Shown: positions 17,401-26,885, numbered from the stretch's first letter. The stretch: 51,388 nucleotides of DNA from an uncultured Prevotella sp. (GCA_900554695.1 USHV01000021.1:1-51388); one strand, 5' to 3'. Made by a program: numbers and translations. Notes: generated from the letters alone by a model not told the origin.

Positions 17401-18072
17401 GCTACGTTCCGTGGATGGACAGGCGGATTCATCGGACTTATCGACAAGGCCGAAAGCCAGGTGGATATCCACAACTGTGTTTCAATAGGTAACTGCTCTA
17501 CTACAGGTTCCGGTTCTCCGCTGGTTACAGCTCCGTTCATCGCCGGCAACAACGCAGGCGACACACCTAACGCTGTGATCAACTTCTCTGGCAACCTATA
17601 TAATAATGAGGCTGTGATGGACGCTACAACAGAGTGGCCTACAAAGAACGAGACAGCCGAAGGCGGTTCTGTTGAGCCGGCAACTCCGATGACAGTCGCT
17701 GCTCTCCAGCAGGAGTCTACATACACAGCCATCGGTTGGGACTTCAACAACATATGGTCGTTCGACACAGCAAGCGGCTATCTCTATCCTGTCCTGAAAC
17801 AGTTCGGTGCGATAATCACAGGTATCGAGGACATCAACACAGGTGAGAACGCTGCCGGCGCTTACGCGGTTCACGCTTCAGGAAACGTTCTTGTCGTTGC
17901 CGGACTCGGCGCACAGGCAGACGTGACCGTAGCTACGCTGGCAGGACAGAACATCGCCTCTTTGACAACACGTGCCGGATCGGCTACCATAACGCTGCCG
18001 GGCAAGGGCATATATATTGTCAAGATCGTTGAGAACGGCAGTGCTAAGGCTGTTAAGGTAGTGAACAGATAA
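14431..18072 (+). CDS. GLUG-repeat surface protein with sorting tail
   Basis: 1213 residues with a signal peptide (1-25, ending GFAQ). Three large homologous blocks start near residues 27, 419 and 818, each opening with a helix of the type LKAIANDLSGKYVLANDISL and then a beta-helix with the hallmark GxFTGTxDGxGHxIKG and repeated NVGFFG/AGILAG-like GLUG motifs. Ig-like spacers (about 330-415 and 720-815) separate the blocks. The end (about 1135-1213) is a type IX-like sorting domain (VVAGLGAQADVTVATLAGQN, GKGIYIVKI). GLUG proteins are secreted or surface-exposed; adhesin or IgA-peptidase relatives exist, but no catalytic motif is seen. The gene is a single unit closed by a strong terminator 71 bp behind the stop and lies directly before the first SusCD pair. 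Confidence 0.88.
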   Translation: MKNSDILRKCSAIGLMLAVSVSGFAQTTITDEAGLKAIANDLSGKYVLANDISLSGEWTPLGTEDEPFTGTLDGAGHTIKGLSITSGADNVGFFGFTEGATVKNVRFTGAKVLGNKQVGILAGQAISSNIETVFTAGYLTGYDHVGGIVGDARGDANSDQMTYITNCMSTAGAFGTTYQAGTIAGWTNAGVFTNNIAYGAATAPSGGAGAITGMLDNDGIASYVSNVSAVAFLTGANNRTHAINAWKNGSGCVYGDVTDNLASDKTIYTVGGAVVTADQLADDANNEGVQGTVVSDADLMKAETYQNIGFDGSVWNLTTGTYPVLQGMTLPIDGDAIRVNELPDKCVLAQQFETGALSALGRTVTITSSNPSVVQVEGTVLKFLTTGNSTVTLSTTGDSFCNGATITLDITVTDINYALTTPEDLMNMSYNLAGDFTLENDIDMSGYDWKPVGEFTGTFDGKGHFIKNISFDNADQGEVAIFSTTRNAQIRNLGVMNANFVGNANVAAIVGRAYGGVIENCAVLGSYIEGRDHVASIAGDVNKNDADEGAIVRNCLSDSRISSRSYQAGGMVGTIVTGTVEKCLFSGTVDCAGNATGMVSLIDDDALPSYIRNNMIAPSHLYGTVSRVVATAGRTANLENNYALESSFCGSSAANAGPMENENDATSIHGANVADADARTQNFYENTLGWDFQNIWKFLEGAEGKMYPVLKWMNAPLPSVIYDMPQNKSILYVSGMEFIDLACIHGSLGQTLDIQIVEGGDIACIYQDDLYAGDENAQFVGRGDVVLKVTPTPDVADKLTMSGSDSFSVYIGREGDLTPISTAQEFIDINKNLAGDYELTQDIDLTGVDFPGIGVSGESFTGSINGNGHKVIGARVSFSSGSDVGVFGKTNGATIKNIAFVDYVVSASACNHVGLVGSASVTTFDQVAAVGTVSGDDHVALFAGDGNGSTVTNCYVDGTVTGRSQVGGFFGCTLESGANISNSYFNGQATATFRGWTGGFIGLIDKAESQVDIHNCVSIGNCSTTGSGSPLVTAPFIAGNNAGDTPNAVINFSGNLYNNEAVMDATTEWPTKNETAEGGSVEPATPMTVAALQQESTYTAIGWDFNNIWSFDTASGYLYPVLKQFGAIITGIEDINTGENAAGAYAVHASGNVLVVAGLGAQADVTVATLAGQNIASLTTRAGSATITLPGKGIYIVKIVENGSAKAVKVVNR

Positions 18073-18142
18073 ATGTGTTACGGTGCTGACGGCTCCGCAC
18101 GAGACGCCGGATATCGTAATGTAAAGACAAATAAGAAAGGAC

Positions 18143-18185
18143 TGTCCGGCACATTCTGGTGTGCCGGACATCCTTGGTTTTTTTG
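18143..18185 (+). terminator. Intrinsic terminator of the GLUG gene
   Basis: A perfect 11-bp stem TGTCCGGCACA/TGTGCCGGACA (18143-18153 and 18160-18170) with a 6-base loop is followed after seven bases by a T-run at 18178-18184. Confidence 0.85.
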
Positions 18186-18198
18186 TTAGAATGGAATT

Positions 18199-18217
18199 CT
18201 CCGGGTATGAACCCCGG
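18199..18217 (+). promoter_or_regulatory. Small hairpin in the leader of the first susC
   Basis: CCGGG and CCCGG arms around TATGAAC form a 6-bp stem 27 bp before the SusC start codon. It is followed by TATACTTTG, which resembles a -7 box but with three bases instead of two between TA and TTTG. It may be a leader structure or part of an operator; role unknown. Confidence 0.35.
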
Positions 18218-18244
18218 AATATACTTTGACCTAAATTAATTGTT

Positions 18245-21200
18245 ATGATAAAAATAAGAATACGGAAATCGTTGAAGGGACTGATACTGATAATGGCATT
18301 GTTCGTATATCTTCCCTCATTCGCGGCTCCGACGAAAGTCTCAGGACGTGTACAGGACACGAACGGAGAATTACTTATAGGTGTCACAATTACAGAAAAA
18401 GGCACTGACAACAGGGCTGTCACCGATGTGAACGGTTATTATACCATCACCTGCACGACTGACGCCCCGACTCTCGTTGCCCAGTATGTGGGTTTTGAAG
18501 TACTCGAACAGAAGGTCACAGGCACCGTCCTCGACTTTATTCTGCACGAGCAGGTAAGCAGTGTGGACGAGGTTGTCGTGACCGGATACACCACACAGAA
18601 AAAGATTTCGGTGCTCGGAGCACAGTCTACTCTCAAGATGGAGCACATCAAGGCGCCTGTGGGAAACCTCAGCTCCGTGCTCGCAGGACGTGTGCCGGGT
18701 ATCGTTTCGGTGCAGCGTACAGGTATTCCCGGACAGGACGACTCTGACATCTGGATCCGCGGTATATCCACAATGACCAACAGAAACGAAGGTCCGCTTG
18801 TGCTGGTTGACGGTATTGAGCGCGACTTCAACAATCTCGACCCTGAGGACATCGAGTCGGTGACAGTGCTGAAGGATGCCGCGTCTACCGCCGTTTACGG
18901 TGTACGAGGCGGTAACGGTGTCATCATCATCACCACAAAACCGGGTATTGTAAGCAAGCCGCAGTTCTCTGTCGACGTTTATTCTGGTATCACGCAGCTG
19001 ACAAAACTGCCCGAGCTCGCCGACGGTATAACCTATATGGAGGCGGCAAACGAGGCTTACCGCAACACGAGAGGCACATCTTATTATTCTGACGCGTACA
19101 TCCTGCGCACCAAAGTAGCCAACGGTCTCCCCACACCGGAGATTTCCGCAGACGAGCGTGCCGCGCTTCTTGCAGACCGCACTGTCAACAAATATCTCTA
19201 TCCTAACGTTGACTGGTTTGACGAACTGTACAAGAACATGGGCTGGAATACACGCGCCAATGTCAACATACGAGGCGGTGCGCCAAACGCAAGCTACTAT
19301 GTCTCTCTGTCATATTATAAGGAGAAAGGTCTCACAAAGACCGACCCGCTGCAGGATTACAGCACGGAGATCGACTATGACCGTTACAACTTCCTTACAA
19401 ACGTAAATCTTCGCCCCACAAAGATGACCACAATCGATGTCGGAGTGAGCGGTTGGATCTCTGCCGGAAATTATCCCGCCCAGGACTTCAGTGCCATTTA
19501 TACGAAGGCGATGACCACCAATCCGGTCATATTCCCGAAGGTTTATCCTAACGGAGCCAACCCGGGCTACTCACCGGACAACCGTGATATGGACTCGCCG
19601 TGGGTCACTCTTACACGCCGCGGATATGACACCCAGCACGAGACACAGATAAATACCAACCTTAAAATCACGCAGGATCTCGGATATTTCAACTGGAGTA
19701 AAGGCTTGAAGGCACGCGCGCTCATCGCGTTCGACGTGAAATCAACCCAGTCCATCCAGTATACTGTGGATGAAAGTACATGGAAACCTACAGCCGTTCT
19801 TGACCCGACGACAGGCATTTGGCTTGATGACGCCAATCTGTATGACGCTGACGGCAACCTGCTTCTTACCGAACAGTTCAAGGGAAATTCCTCTATGAGC
19901 GTCAATTCAGACAAGTGGGTTTACCGCACATTCTACTTCGAGGCTGCTCTCGACTACCGCCGCACTTTCGCAAAGAAGCATAACGTGAGCGGACTCGTGC
20001 TCTTCAACCTGCGCAACTATACTGACGCAAACAACGATAATCTGTTTGATACTCTTCCTTACAAGCAGCAGAGTCTCTCAATGCGTGCCACATACGATTA
20101 TGATAACCGTTATTTCATAGAGGGAAACCTCGGATATACAGGTTCCGAGAACTTCGAGCCGGGCAAGCGTTTCGGCTGGTTCCCTGCTTACGCAATAGGT
20201 TGGGTACCGTCAAACGAGAAGTTCTGGAAACCCCTGTCCAAGTACATTTCATTCCTCAAAATACGCTATTCTGACGGTACGGTAGGTAACGACAGCTCCG
20301 GCAGCCGTTTCGCTTACTTCACTCAGATAGGTGAGGTTGACAACAGGGAATACACCACTTATTGGTGGTCCGGAAAAGTTCTTGCCTATTCCAATTACGG
20401 TTATGAGGCACAGTGGTCTAAGGTACGTAAGCAGGACCTTGGTATCGATATCAACTTCCTGAACGATGACCTTTCATTCACATTCGAGCTCTTTAAGGAG
20501 CGCCGTACGAACATCTTCGTTACCCGAAACAACGTGCCTCTCCTTGCCGGATTCGCACAGAGCATATCCGCAAACATGGGTATTGTGGAGAACAAAGGCT
20601 ACGAAATACAGTTCCAGTACAACCATCAGTTCGGCAAGGACTGGTTCGTGTCACTGCACGGAAACATGACTTGGAACAAGGATAAGATTATCGAGAACGC
20701 CCAGGCAACGCCCGCTTACCCGTGGCTCGACCAACGTGGGCACAACGTACTTTCAAGTCTCGGATACATCGCGGAGGGTCTTTACACCAGCGAGGAGCAG
20801 ATTAAGGAGCGCAACATCACACAGTTCGGTGAGACCTATCCGGGCGAACTGGTAAAGCCGGGAGACATAATGTATAAGGACCTTAACGGTGACGGACACA
20901 TCGACAGCTACGACCAGTGCTACATCAGCCGTGGCGACGTGCCGGCATATTATTATGGTTTCGGCGGTGACATCCGTTGGAAGAACTTCGGTCTTGGATT
21001 CCTCTTCCAGGGAGTGGCAGATGCAGAGCGTCAGCTCCAAGGCAGCGGTATCCGTCCGTTCACCAATTCGTCTGGTGGCGGTACATTGTTCGCCAACATC
21101 ACCGACCGTTGGAGCGCAGATGATCCAACTAATACAGATGTATTCTATCCGCGTTTGGCATGGGGAAGTGCAGATCCGTCAAACATAAACAACTTCCAGA

Positions 21201-21442
21201 CAAGTACATGGTGGTTGCGTGACGTCAGCTTCCTCCGTCTGAAGAATATCACAATATCATACTACTTCCCGAAGTCTTGGACACGCAATGGAATCATCAA
21301 AGGAGGCCGTATCTATCTGCAGGGACAGAACGTTCTTACGTTCAGTGACTTCGATTTGTGGGATCCTGAGCTGAATACCGATAACGGAACAAGTTATCCT
21401 AACGTCCGTACATTCTCTATCGGAGTCAACTTTAACTTTTAA
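18245..21442 (+). CDS. SusC-like TonB-dependent outer-membrane transporter (locus 1)
   Basis: 1065 residues, normal SusC length. Signal peptide about 1-27; carboxypeptidase-regulatory-like domain 30-105 (VSGRVQDTNGELLIGVTI); TonB box VDEVVVTGY (about 106-114); plug domain about 125-240 with the SusC signature (LVLVDGIERDFNNLDPEDIE, AVYGVRGGNGVIIITTK); the rest is a 22-strand barrel ending in an aromatic F-N-F. It imports oligomers captured by the SusD partner. No N-terminal STN domain is present, so it is not the type that signals directly to a FecR. SusD follows after 4 bp, and a C10 peptidase after that; no glycosidase is in this locus, which argues for peptide or glycoprotein cargo. Confidence 0.95.
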   Translation: MIKIRIRKSLKGLILIMALFVYLPSFAAPTKVSGRVQDTNGELLIGVTITEKGTDNRAVTDVNGYYTITCTTDAPTLVAQYVGFEVLEQKVTGTVLDFILHEQVSSVDEVVVTGYTTQKKISVLGAQSTLKMEHIKAPVGNLSSVLAGRVPGIVSVQRTGIPGQDDSDIWIRGISTMTNRNEGPLVLVDGIERDFNNLDPEDIESVTVLKDAASTAVYGVRGGNGVIIITTKPGIVSKPQFSVDVYSGITQLTKLPELADGITYMEAANEAYRNTRGTSYYSDAYILRTKVANGLPTPEISADERAALLADRTVNKYLYPNVDWFDELYKNMGWNTRANVNIRGGAPNASYYVSLSYYKEKGLTKTDPLQDYSTEIDYDRYNFLTNVNLRPTKMTTIDVGVSGWISAGNYPAQDFSAIYTKAMTTNPVIFPKVYPNGANPGYSPDNRDMDSPWVTLTRRGYDTQHETQINTNLKITQDLGYFNWSKGLKARALIAFDVKSTQSIQYTVDESTWKPTAVLDPTTGIWLDDANLYDADGNLLLTEQFKGNSSMSVNSDKWVYRTFYFEAALDYRRTFAKKHNVSGLVLFNLRNYTDANNDNLFDTLPYKQQSLSMRATYDYDNRYFIEGNLGYTGSENFEPGKRFGWFPAYAIGWVPSNEKFWKPLSKYISFLKIRYSDGTVGNDSSGSRFAYFTQIGEVDNREYTTYWWSGKVLAYSNYGYEAQWSKVRKQDLGIDINFLNDDLSFTFELFKERRTNIFVTRNNVPLLAGFAQSISANMGIVENKGYEIQFQYNHQFGKDWFVSLHGNMTWNKDKIIENAQATPAYPWLDQRGHNVLSSLGYIAEGLYTSEEQIKERNITQFGETYPGELVKPGDIMYKDLNGDGHIDSYDQCYISRGDVPAYYYGFGGDIRWKNFGLGFLFQGVADAERQLQGSGIRPFTNSSGGGTLFANITDRWSADDPTNTDVFYPRLAWGSADPSNINNFQTSTWWLRDVSFLRLKNITISYYFPKSWTRNGIIKGGRIYLQGQNVLTFSDFDLWDPELNTDNGTSYPNVRTFSIGVNFNF

Positions 21443-21446
21443 TTAA

Positions 21447-23501
21447 ATGAACAGAGTAAATATCATGACTATGAAAAAAAAGGTTTTAAGTATATTCCTG
21501 TGTGGTTTGACGGTGTTTTCCTTCACATCCTGCGAGGACTATTTCGACGATGTTCCGGAAAACGCGACATCCTTGGAGGATGTGTTCTCCAACCGGGGAC
21601 AGACCTTAAGATGGCTTAGTAATGTCTATTATTATATCCCGGACAACCGCAGAATGCGTTGGTCTGACGGTCTGAGCTACTGCTGGCGCACCGCCAGCAA
21701 CGAGGGCTATCTGCCATGGGACACGGGTACCGTGCCTCTGAGCGACGTCATCCTCGGAACGATGTATCCGTCTACCGAATTTGTGAAGAACCTCTGGACC
21801 GAAGGCTACCGTGCCATACAGTATGCCAACATCTATCTTGCCAACGTCGACAAGTGCCCGATGCTCACCGACGAGGAGAAGGAATGGACTAAGGCAGAGT
21901 GCCGTGTGCTCCGCGCCTATTATTACTTCTATCTCATGAAATGCTACGGACCGGTGCCTATCGTGGGCGACCGTGTGTATGGAGTTGCCGACCCTCTGGG
22001 CGACATGATGCTTCCGCGCAAGACCGTGGATGAGTGTTTCGACTACATCATCTCTGAGATAAAGAATGCCATAGAAGGCGGACACCTCATCTCGCAGTTC
22101 AACAGCTCGGGCGAGTTCGACACACAGTTCCGCGGCAACATGACCGAGGAGGCTGCTCAGGCAATACTCGCCGAGGTCTATCTGTTCCGCGCAAGCTACA
22201 TCTTCAACGGCGATCCTTACTACCAGACGCTGAAGAACAACGACGGCACACTGCTCTTCCCGCAGAGCCGCGACAACTCCAAGTGGGAGGATGCGCGTGA
22301 CGCCGCCCTTGCGATAATCAACAGCGGGAAGTACCAGCTTGAGTATCGCAACCTCGCGGGCGAGCAGGTTACTGACGTAAAGCAGTCTTGCCCGTACCAG
22401 TCGTCGCGCTATGCGAGCCTCGGACTCAACACCAACCGTGAGATGATATTCTACCGCTCGCGTTACAATGCTGACGACTATCCCATGCGTCCGCGCCACA
22501 CCGGTATCGACAACGCGCAGACAGGAGGAGGCGCTTTCTCTGTTCCGCTGCAGTTTGTCGACCTCTACTTCACCAATAAAGGTCTGCGCATAGAGGACGA
22601 CCCGGACTATTTCACCTACGACACGGAAAACCCCACGAAGGAGAATGTGCGCACCATGCTTTCCACTACAGCATATAAGGACAAGTTCTCCGGCTACACC
22701 TACTTCACTCCGGGTTCGGGTTACTCGGTCATGAAGCAGTTCTACAACCGCGAGCCGCGCTTCTATCTGGGCATAACATTCCAGAACCGGAGGTGGGACT
22801 TCGACAATTCGCGCACCTATTACACCGTCATGTCGTTCAACGGAAACTCCGGACCTACCGGCAATACGCACGACTATCCTATCTTCGGAACCATCGGGCG
22901 TAAGCCTCTCAGCGAAGGAACGACTCCGTCGGGTGTCGACAATGCCGTCATCATACGTCTCGGTGAGGTTTACCTCAACTATGCCGAGGCATGCTGCGAG
23001 CTTGGCGACCTCGCCACAGCAATACACTACGTGAACCTCATCCGCAGCCGTGCGGGAGTGGCAGAGTATGTAGGGCTCAACAGCGAAGACCAGACAGCGC
23101 GCGACGCGAGAGGCGAGACACGTATCGATCTCGGCAACCTCACGCAGGACCTCGTGCGCAAGGTTATCTATCGCGAGCGCATCATCGAGCTTGCCTTCGA
23201 GAACAAGTACTACTTCGACGTGCGCCGTTGGGGTGTTGCGGACATGGCTCAGGGCGACGGCTGGATATACCCGACATGGCACAAGGGCGGCGAAGGCGGT
23301 CAGATGGTCGGCTTCAACGTGAACAACCTTGGTACGGAAGAAGAGCAGGCTAACGTAAGCCTGAACTTCTACAAGCGCGTTGAGACCCAGACCCGCGTCT
23401 TCACAAAGCGTATGAGCTTCCTCCCGATACCTCAGGAAGAGGTCAACCGCGACCGCAACATCGTGCAGAACACAGGTTGGGAAACAGACGAAACTGAATG
23501 A
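21447..23501 (+). CDS. SusD-like nutrient-binding lipoprotein (locus 1)
   Basis: 684 residues counted from 21447; the in-frame ATG at 21471 (MKKKVLSIFLCGLTVFSF) gives a better signal peptide and may be the true start. The lipobox cysteine lies in FTSCED (C29 from the first ATG). The protein has the SusD TPR-type helices (VLRAYYYFYLMKCYGPVPIV) and the C-terminal RagB/SusD region (RKVIYRERIIELAFENKYYFDVRRWG, NTGW end). Surface-exposed binding partner of the SusC upstream, with which it is almost directly joined (4 bp). Confidence 0.94.
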   Translation: MNRVNIMTMKKKVLSIFLCGLTVFSFTSCEDYFDDVPENATSLEDVFSNRGQTLRWLSNVYYYIPDNRRMRWSDGLSYCWRTASNEGYLPWDTGTVPLSDVILGTMYPSTEFVKNLWTEGYRAIQYANIYLANVDKCPMLTDEEKEWTKAECRVLRAYYYFYLMKCYGPVPIVGDRVYGVADPLGDMMLPRKTVDECFDYIISEIKNAIEGGHLISQFNSSGEFDTQFRGNMTEEAAQAILAEVYLFRASYIFNGDPYYQTLKNNDGTLLFPQSRDNSKWEDARDAALAIINSGKYQLEYRNLAGEQVTDVKQSCPYQSSRYASLGLNTNREMIFYRSRYNADDYPMRPRHTGIDNAQTGGGAFSVPLQFVDLYFTNKGLRIEDDPDYFTYDTENPTKENVRTMLSTTAYKDKFSGYTYFTPGSGYSVMKQFYNREPRFYLGITFQNRRWDFDNSRTYYTVMSFNGNSGPTGNTHDYPIFGTIGRKPLSEGTTPSGVDNAVIIRLGEVYLNYAEACCELGDLATAIHYVNLIRSRAGVAEYVGLNSEDQTARDARGETRIDLGNLTQDLVRKVIYRERIIELAFENKYYFDVRRWGVADMAQGDGWIYPTWHKGGEGGQMVGFNVNNLGTEEEQANVSLNFYKRVETQTRVFTKRMSFLPIPQEEVNRDRNIVQNTGWETDETE

Positions 23502-23519
23502 TCTGATCAAGACAGAATG

Positions 23520-23547
23520 TGTGCGGCGTACAAGCGTTCGCCGCACA
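23520..23547 (+). terminator. First hairpin after susD (locus 1)
   Basis: Perfect 9-bp stem TGTGCGGCG/CGCCGCACA with a 10-base loop, 18 bp behind the SusD stop. No direct T-run follows, so it may act as a 3'-end stabiliser. Confidence 0.55.
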
Positions 23548-23582
23548 TCATCTCTTACCTGATAATATTATAGTTTTAGCGG

Positions 23583-23631
23583 AAAAACGTTGCCATTCAT
23601 GGCGGAAGCCAAGTATGGCGACGTTTTTATT
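23583..23631 (+). terminator. Second hairpin after susD, before the C10 peptidase
   Basis: Arms 23583-23595 and 23616-23628 (AAAAACGTTGCCA with TGGCGACGTTTTT) pair over 13 bp with one wobble. An inner TGGC-GGAA-GCCA hairpin sits inside the loop, and the 3' arm ends in T5. It looks like a bidirectional intrinsic terminator and would separate the SusCD operon from the peptidase or attenuate readthrough. Confidence 0.75.
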
Positions 23632-23681
23632 TATAACGAAGCTCTTATTATCTTTTCATGTAACCTAAAACATAAATCTTT

Positions 23682-26600
23682 ATGAAGAAATACAGACTAT
23701 TATTTTTATTGCTGGCGCTTTGTCCGCTGCTCGTCAAGGCAGGCCCTGTGACAAAGGAAAAGGCCCGTCAGAAAGCAATATCCTTCGTCCAGTCGCGCAT
23801 TCAGAGCGGCGCCCGTAAGGCACCTGCAAAAGCATTGACATCAAGTCTTTCCGAAGTCCTCTCCGATAAGTCCTACTACGTGTTCAACGTAGGCGACAAC
23901 TCAGGCTTCGTCATGGTGTCGGCGAGCGATCTCACCCAGCCCGTTCTCGGCTATTCGGACAGCGGATCGTTCAATCTTTCCGAAGCTCCGGAACCTCTCA
24001 AGGAATGGCTCACACGCCTCTCGGGAGTAATCAGCTCCATAGAGTCGGGCACTATCTCCAGCGCACGCCGCAATGTCAAGGCACGCACCTCGTCGCGCAC
24101 AATCACCAAGAACGTCATTCCCGTGCTCGTGCCGAGCCGCTGGAACCAGGGCGACCCGTACAATCTGCAGTGCCCGACCTACGACAACAACGGCGAGCCC
24201 ACGCTCAGTGCCACCGGATGTGTAGCCACAGCCATGGCACAGATAATGTATTTCTGGCGCTGGCCGCAAGGTCCTACAACCGCCATTCCTGGCTATACTA
24301 CCAACTGGAATTCCACTACCACCACATATCCGGAGCTGCCTTCCGTCACGTTCGACTGGGATGCGATGACCGATACCTACGACGCATCATCCTCGGATGC
24401 CAGCAAGCAGGCTGTGGCTCAGCTAATGCACTACGTTGGACGTTCGGTAGAGATGGGCTACGGTCCGTCTTCGGGTGCGGCGTCCGGCAACACCGTGAGA
24501 GCTCTCAAGAACTATTACGGCTACGACAAGAACATGTATTACACGAGTCATGACGAATATACCTATCAGGATTGGGAAGACCTCATCTACTCAGAGCTTG
24601 CCGCAGGCCGTCCGGTACTTATGAACGGCGACACGTCAACCCGCACCGGAGGTCACGAGTGGGTGTGCGACGGTTACGACGGTAACGGCTGCTTCCACAT
24701 GAACTGGGGATGGGGCGGCATGTGCGACGGCTATTTCCTCCTCACAGTCATGTTCCCCGACCAGCAGGGCATAGGCGGCAGCACCAGCTCCGACGGCTAT
24801 TCCATGGGCCAGGGCATTGTTGTCGGCCTTCAGCCGGGACAGGAAGGACAGGTCGAACCCGACGAGGTGGTGCGCATAAGCATATCCAATCTCGGTCTCG
24901 ACCGCACAGAATATGAACGCACCACAACCAACGGCTATTTCCGTTTCAACATACGCTACGGTGCCGGTACGAGTCTTTCAAACAGCTACAACTTCGATAC
25001 GGCCTTCACACTCTACGATGCCGATGGCAACATAGTCAAGGATGCCATAGGCACAGAGAGAGATTTCAACATCACTCCTGGAACATGGTGGCCGTCACGC
25101 TCGTGCGGAGTTACTTTCGGTCCGGGACTTGCCGACGGCACATATTACATAAAAGGCCGCAGCCGTGAGACCGGTACCACGGAATGGGTTGAGGATCAGT
25201 ACTTCGACAAGAACTTCATACGTGCCGTCATCACTGACGGACTCAAACTCACGCTTACGGTTTATCCTACAGTGAACCTCACCGTCAACTCGCTCGACCT
25301 CATCGGCTCAGGCGGCGCAGGCACCGAGCTCAAGGTGCGTGCCAACATCACCAACAACGATGCCACCGAATACTACCGCGACACATATCTGCTCGTTGAC
25401 GGTCAGTGGGTATCGGGCAACTGCATCGTGATACCGGGCAATGCCACCGACGATTATTATTTCAAATATACTCCGACCACTGCCGGCAACCACACCTTCG
25501 CGCTATCTACGTCGAAAGACCTTGCCGACGCCTTCTATACCGTCACAAAGACCATCGACGAAGCCAGCGTCCCGCAGTTGAGCATATCCATGAAATCGCT
25601 CACAGAGACATCTGGCGACGTCATCTACGGCAACTGCATGCGCCTTCAGGTCAAGGTTACGAACAACGGCGACCGCCCATACCAGAGCTACATCGAGGCT
25701 TCGCCATGGGAGGTTGACGGCGGTTATTACTGGAAACGCTCGTCCTCACGCCAGGACATCGACCTCGCTCCGGGTCAGGACACCACGCTTGTCTATGTGT
25801 TCGAAGACCTCAACTATAACGGACGCTACAACTTCCACGCCGACAGCAACGGCGGAGCAAGCTCAAATCTCGGTGACTATACGTTCAAGCAGGGCATAAG
25901 ATACTGGACCACGGACGGCATTCAGCACGGAGTGGCAAACGTGGGCGGATTCGTTGTCGAGCCAGATATGGTGGCAGTCGATTTCCCGGGCTCATCACCT
26001 GTCTCGTTCTCCATCGGCGACAATGCCAACACCAACATCGTGCTCTATTTCGCTGATGATGGAGCCGTAAACTCGCGCCTGCTCAACGTTCTGAAGAACA
26101 GAGGCATAAACAATGTCGTCGTAGCCGGCTCGGCCGATAACATCGTGCTTGATTCCGGCCGCGACTTCTACATTCCTGAGGCATTCACCGCCGCCAACGT
26201 AAGCTTCACCATGCCTGCCGGAACAGCCGGCACGGACGGCGCACAGTGGACCACTCTCGCTCTGCCGTTCGAACCTCAGACAGTCACTGTTGACGGTCAG
26301 GCAGCCGACTGGTTCCGTTCTGACGCCGACGCAGGCAAGCAGTTCGTTGTAAAGGAATTTGTGGCAGCCGAGGGCACGACGCTCTACTTCGACCATGCCG
26401 ACGCCATTGTGGCCAACAGGCCATACCTCGTTTCGTTTGCGGGTAACGTGGGCGACAACCATTACGACGTCACCGAAAAGGATGTTGTGTTCGCTGCCAC
26501 CGACGCAGTGTTCGAACCTGTCGATCTCATCTCCACCTACAGCACCGACTACAAGTTTGTGGGCACCACCGCGTCAGCCTCTCTTGCCTATGCCTACGCG

Positions 26601-26885
26601 CTCGCTTCTGACGGCAGCGCGTTTGTCAAGGCCGACGGCAATCTCGCGCTCAGCCCGTTCGCAGCCTGCATGGTGGCCAACAATAAGCCTGCTTCAGCAG
26701 CCGCCAAGCTCGTCATTGCCGGAGTCACTCCTACATCCATCACGGCTGTTGAGGCCGAGGCTCTCGACGGACAACCCGTTTACAATCTCTCCGGAATGAA
26801 GGTAGGCACCTACGATGCCGCCTCAGGTCTGGGTACGCTTCCGTCGGGCGTATATATTGTCGGCGGAAAGAAGATCGTGAAGTAA
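23682..26885 (+). CDS. C10 family cysteine peptidase (streptopain-like), large, secreted
   Basis: 1067 residues. Signal peptide 1-20; Spi/C10 N-terminal prodomain about 21-120 (FVMVSASDLTQPVLGYSDSG); catalytic domain about 140-385 with the nucleophile in SATGCVATAMAQ (C180), the histidine in GGHEWVCDGYD (H325) and the family motif HMNWGWGG (339-346). The unusually long remainder (about 390-1020) has repeated beta-sandwich segments and ends in a sorting tail (LPSGVYIVGGKKIVK). The family includes streptopain and Bacteroides fragilis Bfp proteases, which cut host proteins. It lies 180 bp behind SusD with two hairpins between. A role in making peptides for the SusCD pair is inferred only from position. 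Confidence 0.93.
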   Translation: MKKYRLLFLLLALCPLLVKAGPVTKEKARQKAISFVQSRIQSGARKAPAKALTSSLSEVLSDKSYYVFNVGDNSGFVMVSASDLTQPVLGYSDSGSFNLSEAPEPLKEWLTRLSGVISSIESGTISSARRNVKARTSSRTITKNVIPVLVPSRWNQGDPYNLQCPTYDNNGEPTLSATGCVATAMAQIMYFWRWPQGPTTAIPGYTTNWNSTTTTYPELPSVTFDWDAMTDTYDASSSDASKQAVAQLMHYVGRSVEMGYGPSSGAASGNTVRALKNYYGYDKNMYYTSHDEYTYQDWEDLIYSELAAGRPVLMNGDTSTRTGGHEWVCDGYDGNGCFHMNWGWGGMCDGYFLLTVMFPDQQGIGGSTSSDGYSMGQGIVVGLQPGQEGQVEPDEVVRISISNLGLDRTEYERTTTNGYFRFNIRYGAGTSLSNSYNFDTAFTLYDADGNIVKDAIGTERDFNITPGTWWPSRSCGVTFGPGLADGTYYIKGRSRETGTTEWVEDQYFDKNFIRAVITDGLKLTLTVYPTVNLTVNSLDLIGSGGAGTELKVRANITNNDATEYYRDTYLLVDGQWVSGNCIVIPGNATDDYYFKYTPTTAGNHTFALSTSKDLADAFYTVTKTIDEASVPQLSISMKSLTETSGDVIYGNCMRLQVKVTNNGDRPYQSYIEASPWEVDGGYYWKRSSSRQDIDLAPGQDTTLVYVFEDLNYNGRYNFHADSNGGASSNLGDYTFKQGIRYWTTDGIQHGVANVGGFVVEPDMVAVDFPGSSPVSFSIGDNANTNIVLYFADDGAVNSRLLNVLKNRGINNVVVAGSADNIVLDSGRDFYIPEAFTAANVSFTMPAGTAGTDGAQWTTLALPFEPQTVTVDGQAADWFRSDADAGKQFVVKEFVAAEGTTLYFDHADAIVANRPYLVSFAGNVGDNHYDVTEKDVVFAATDAVFEPVDLISTYSTDYKFVGTTASASLAYAYALASDGSAFVKADGNLALSPFAACMVANNKPASAAAKLVIAGVTPTSITAVEAEALDGQPVYNLSGMKVGTYDAASGLGTLPSGVYIVGGKKIVK

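Noticed and set aside
21606..23546. 646-codon open frame antisense to susD
   Set aside because: Long antisense frames are expected in this codon use; the peptide has no domain, and the plus strand encodes a clear SusD.
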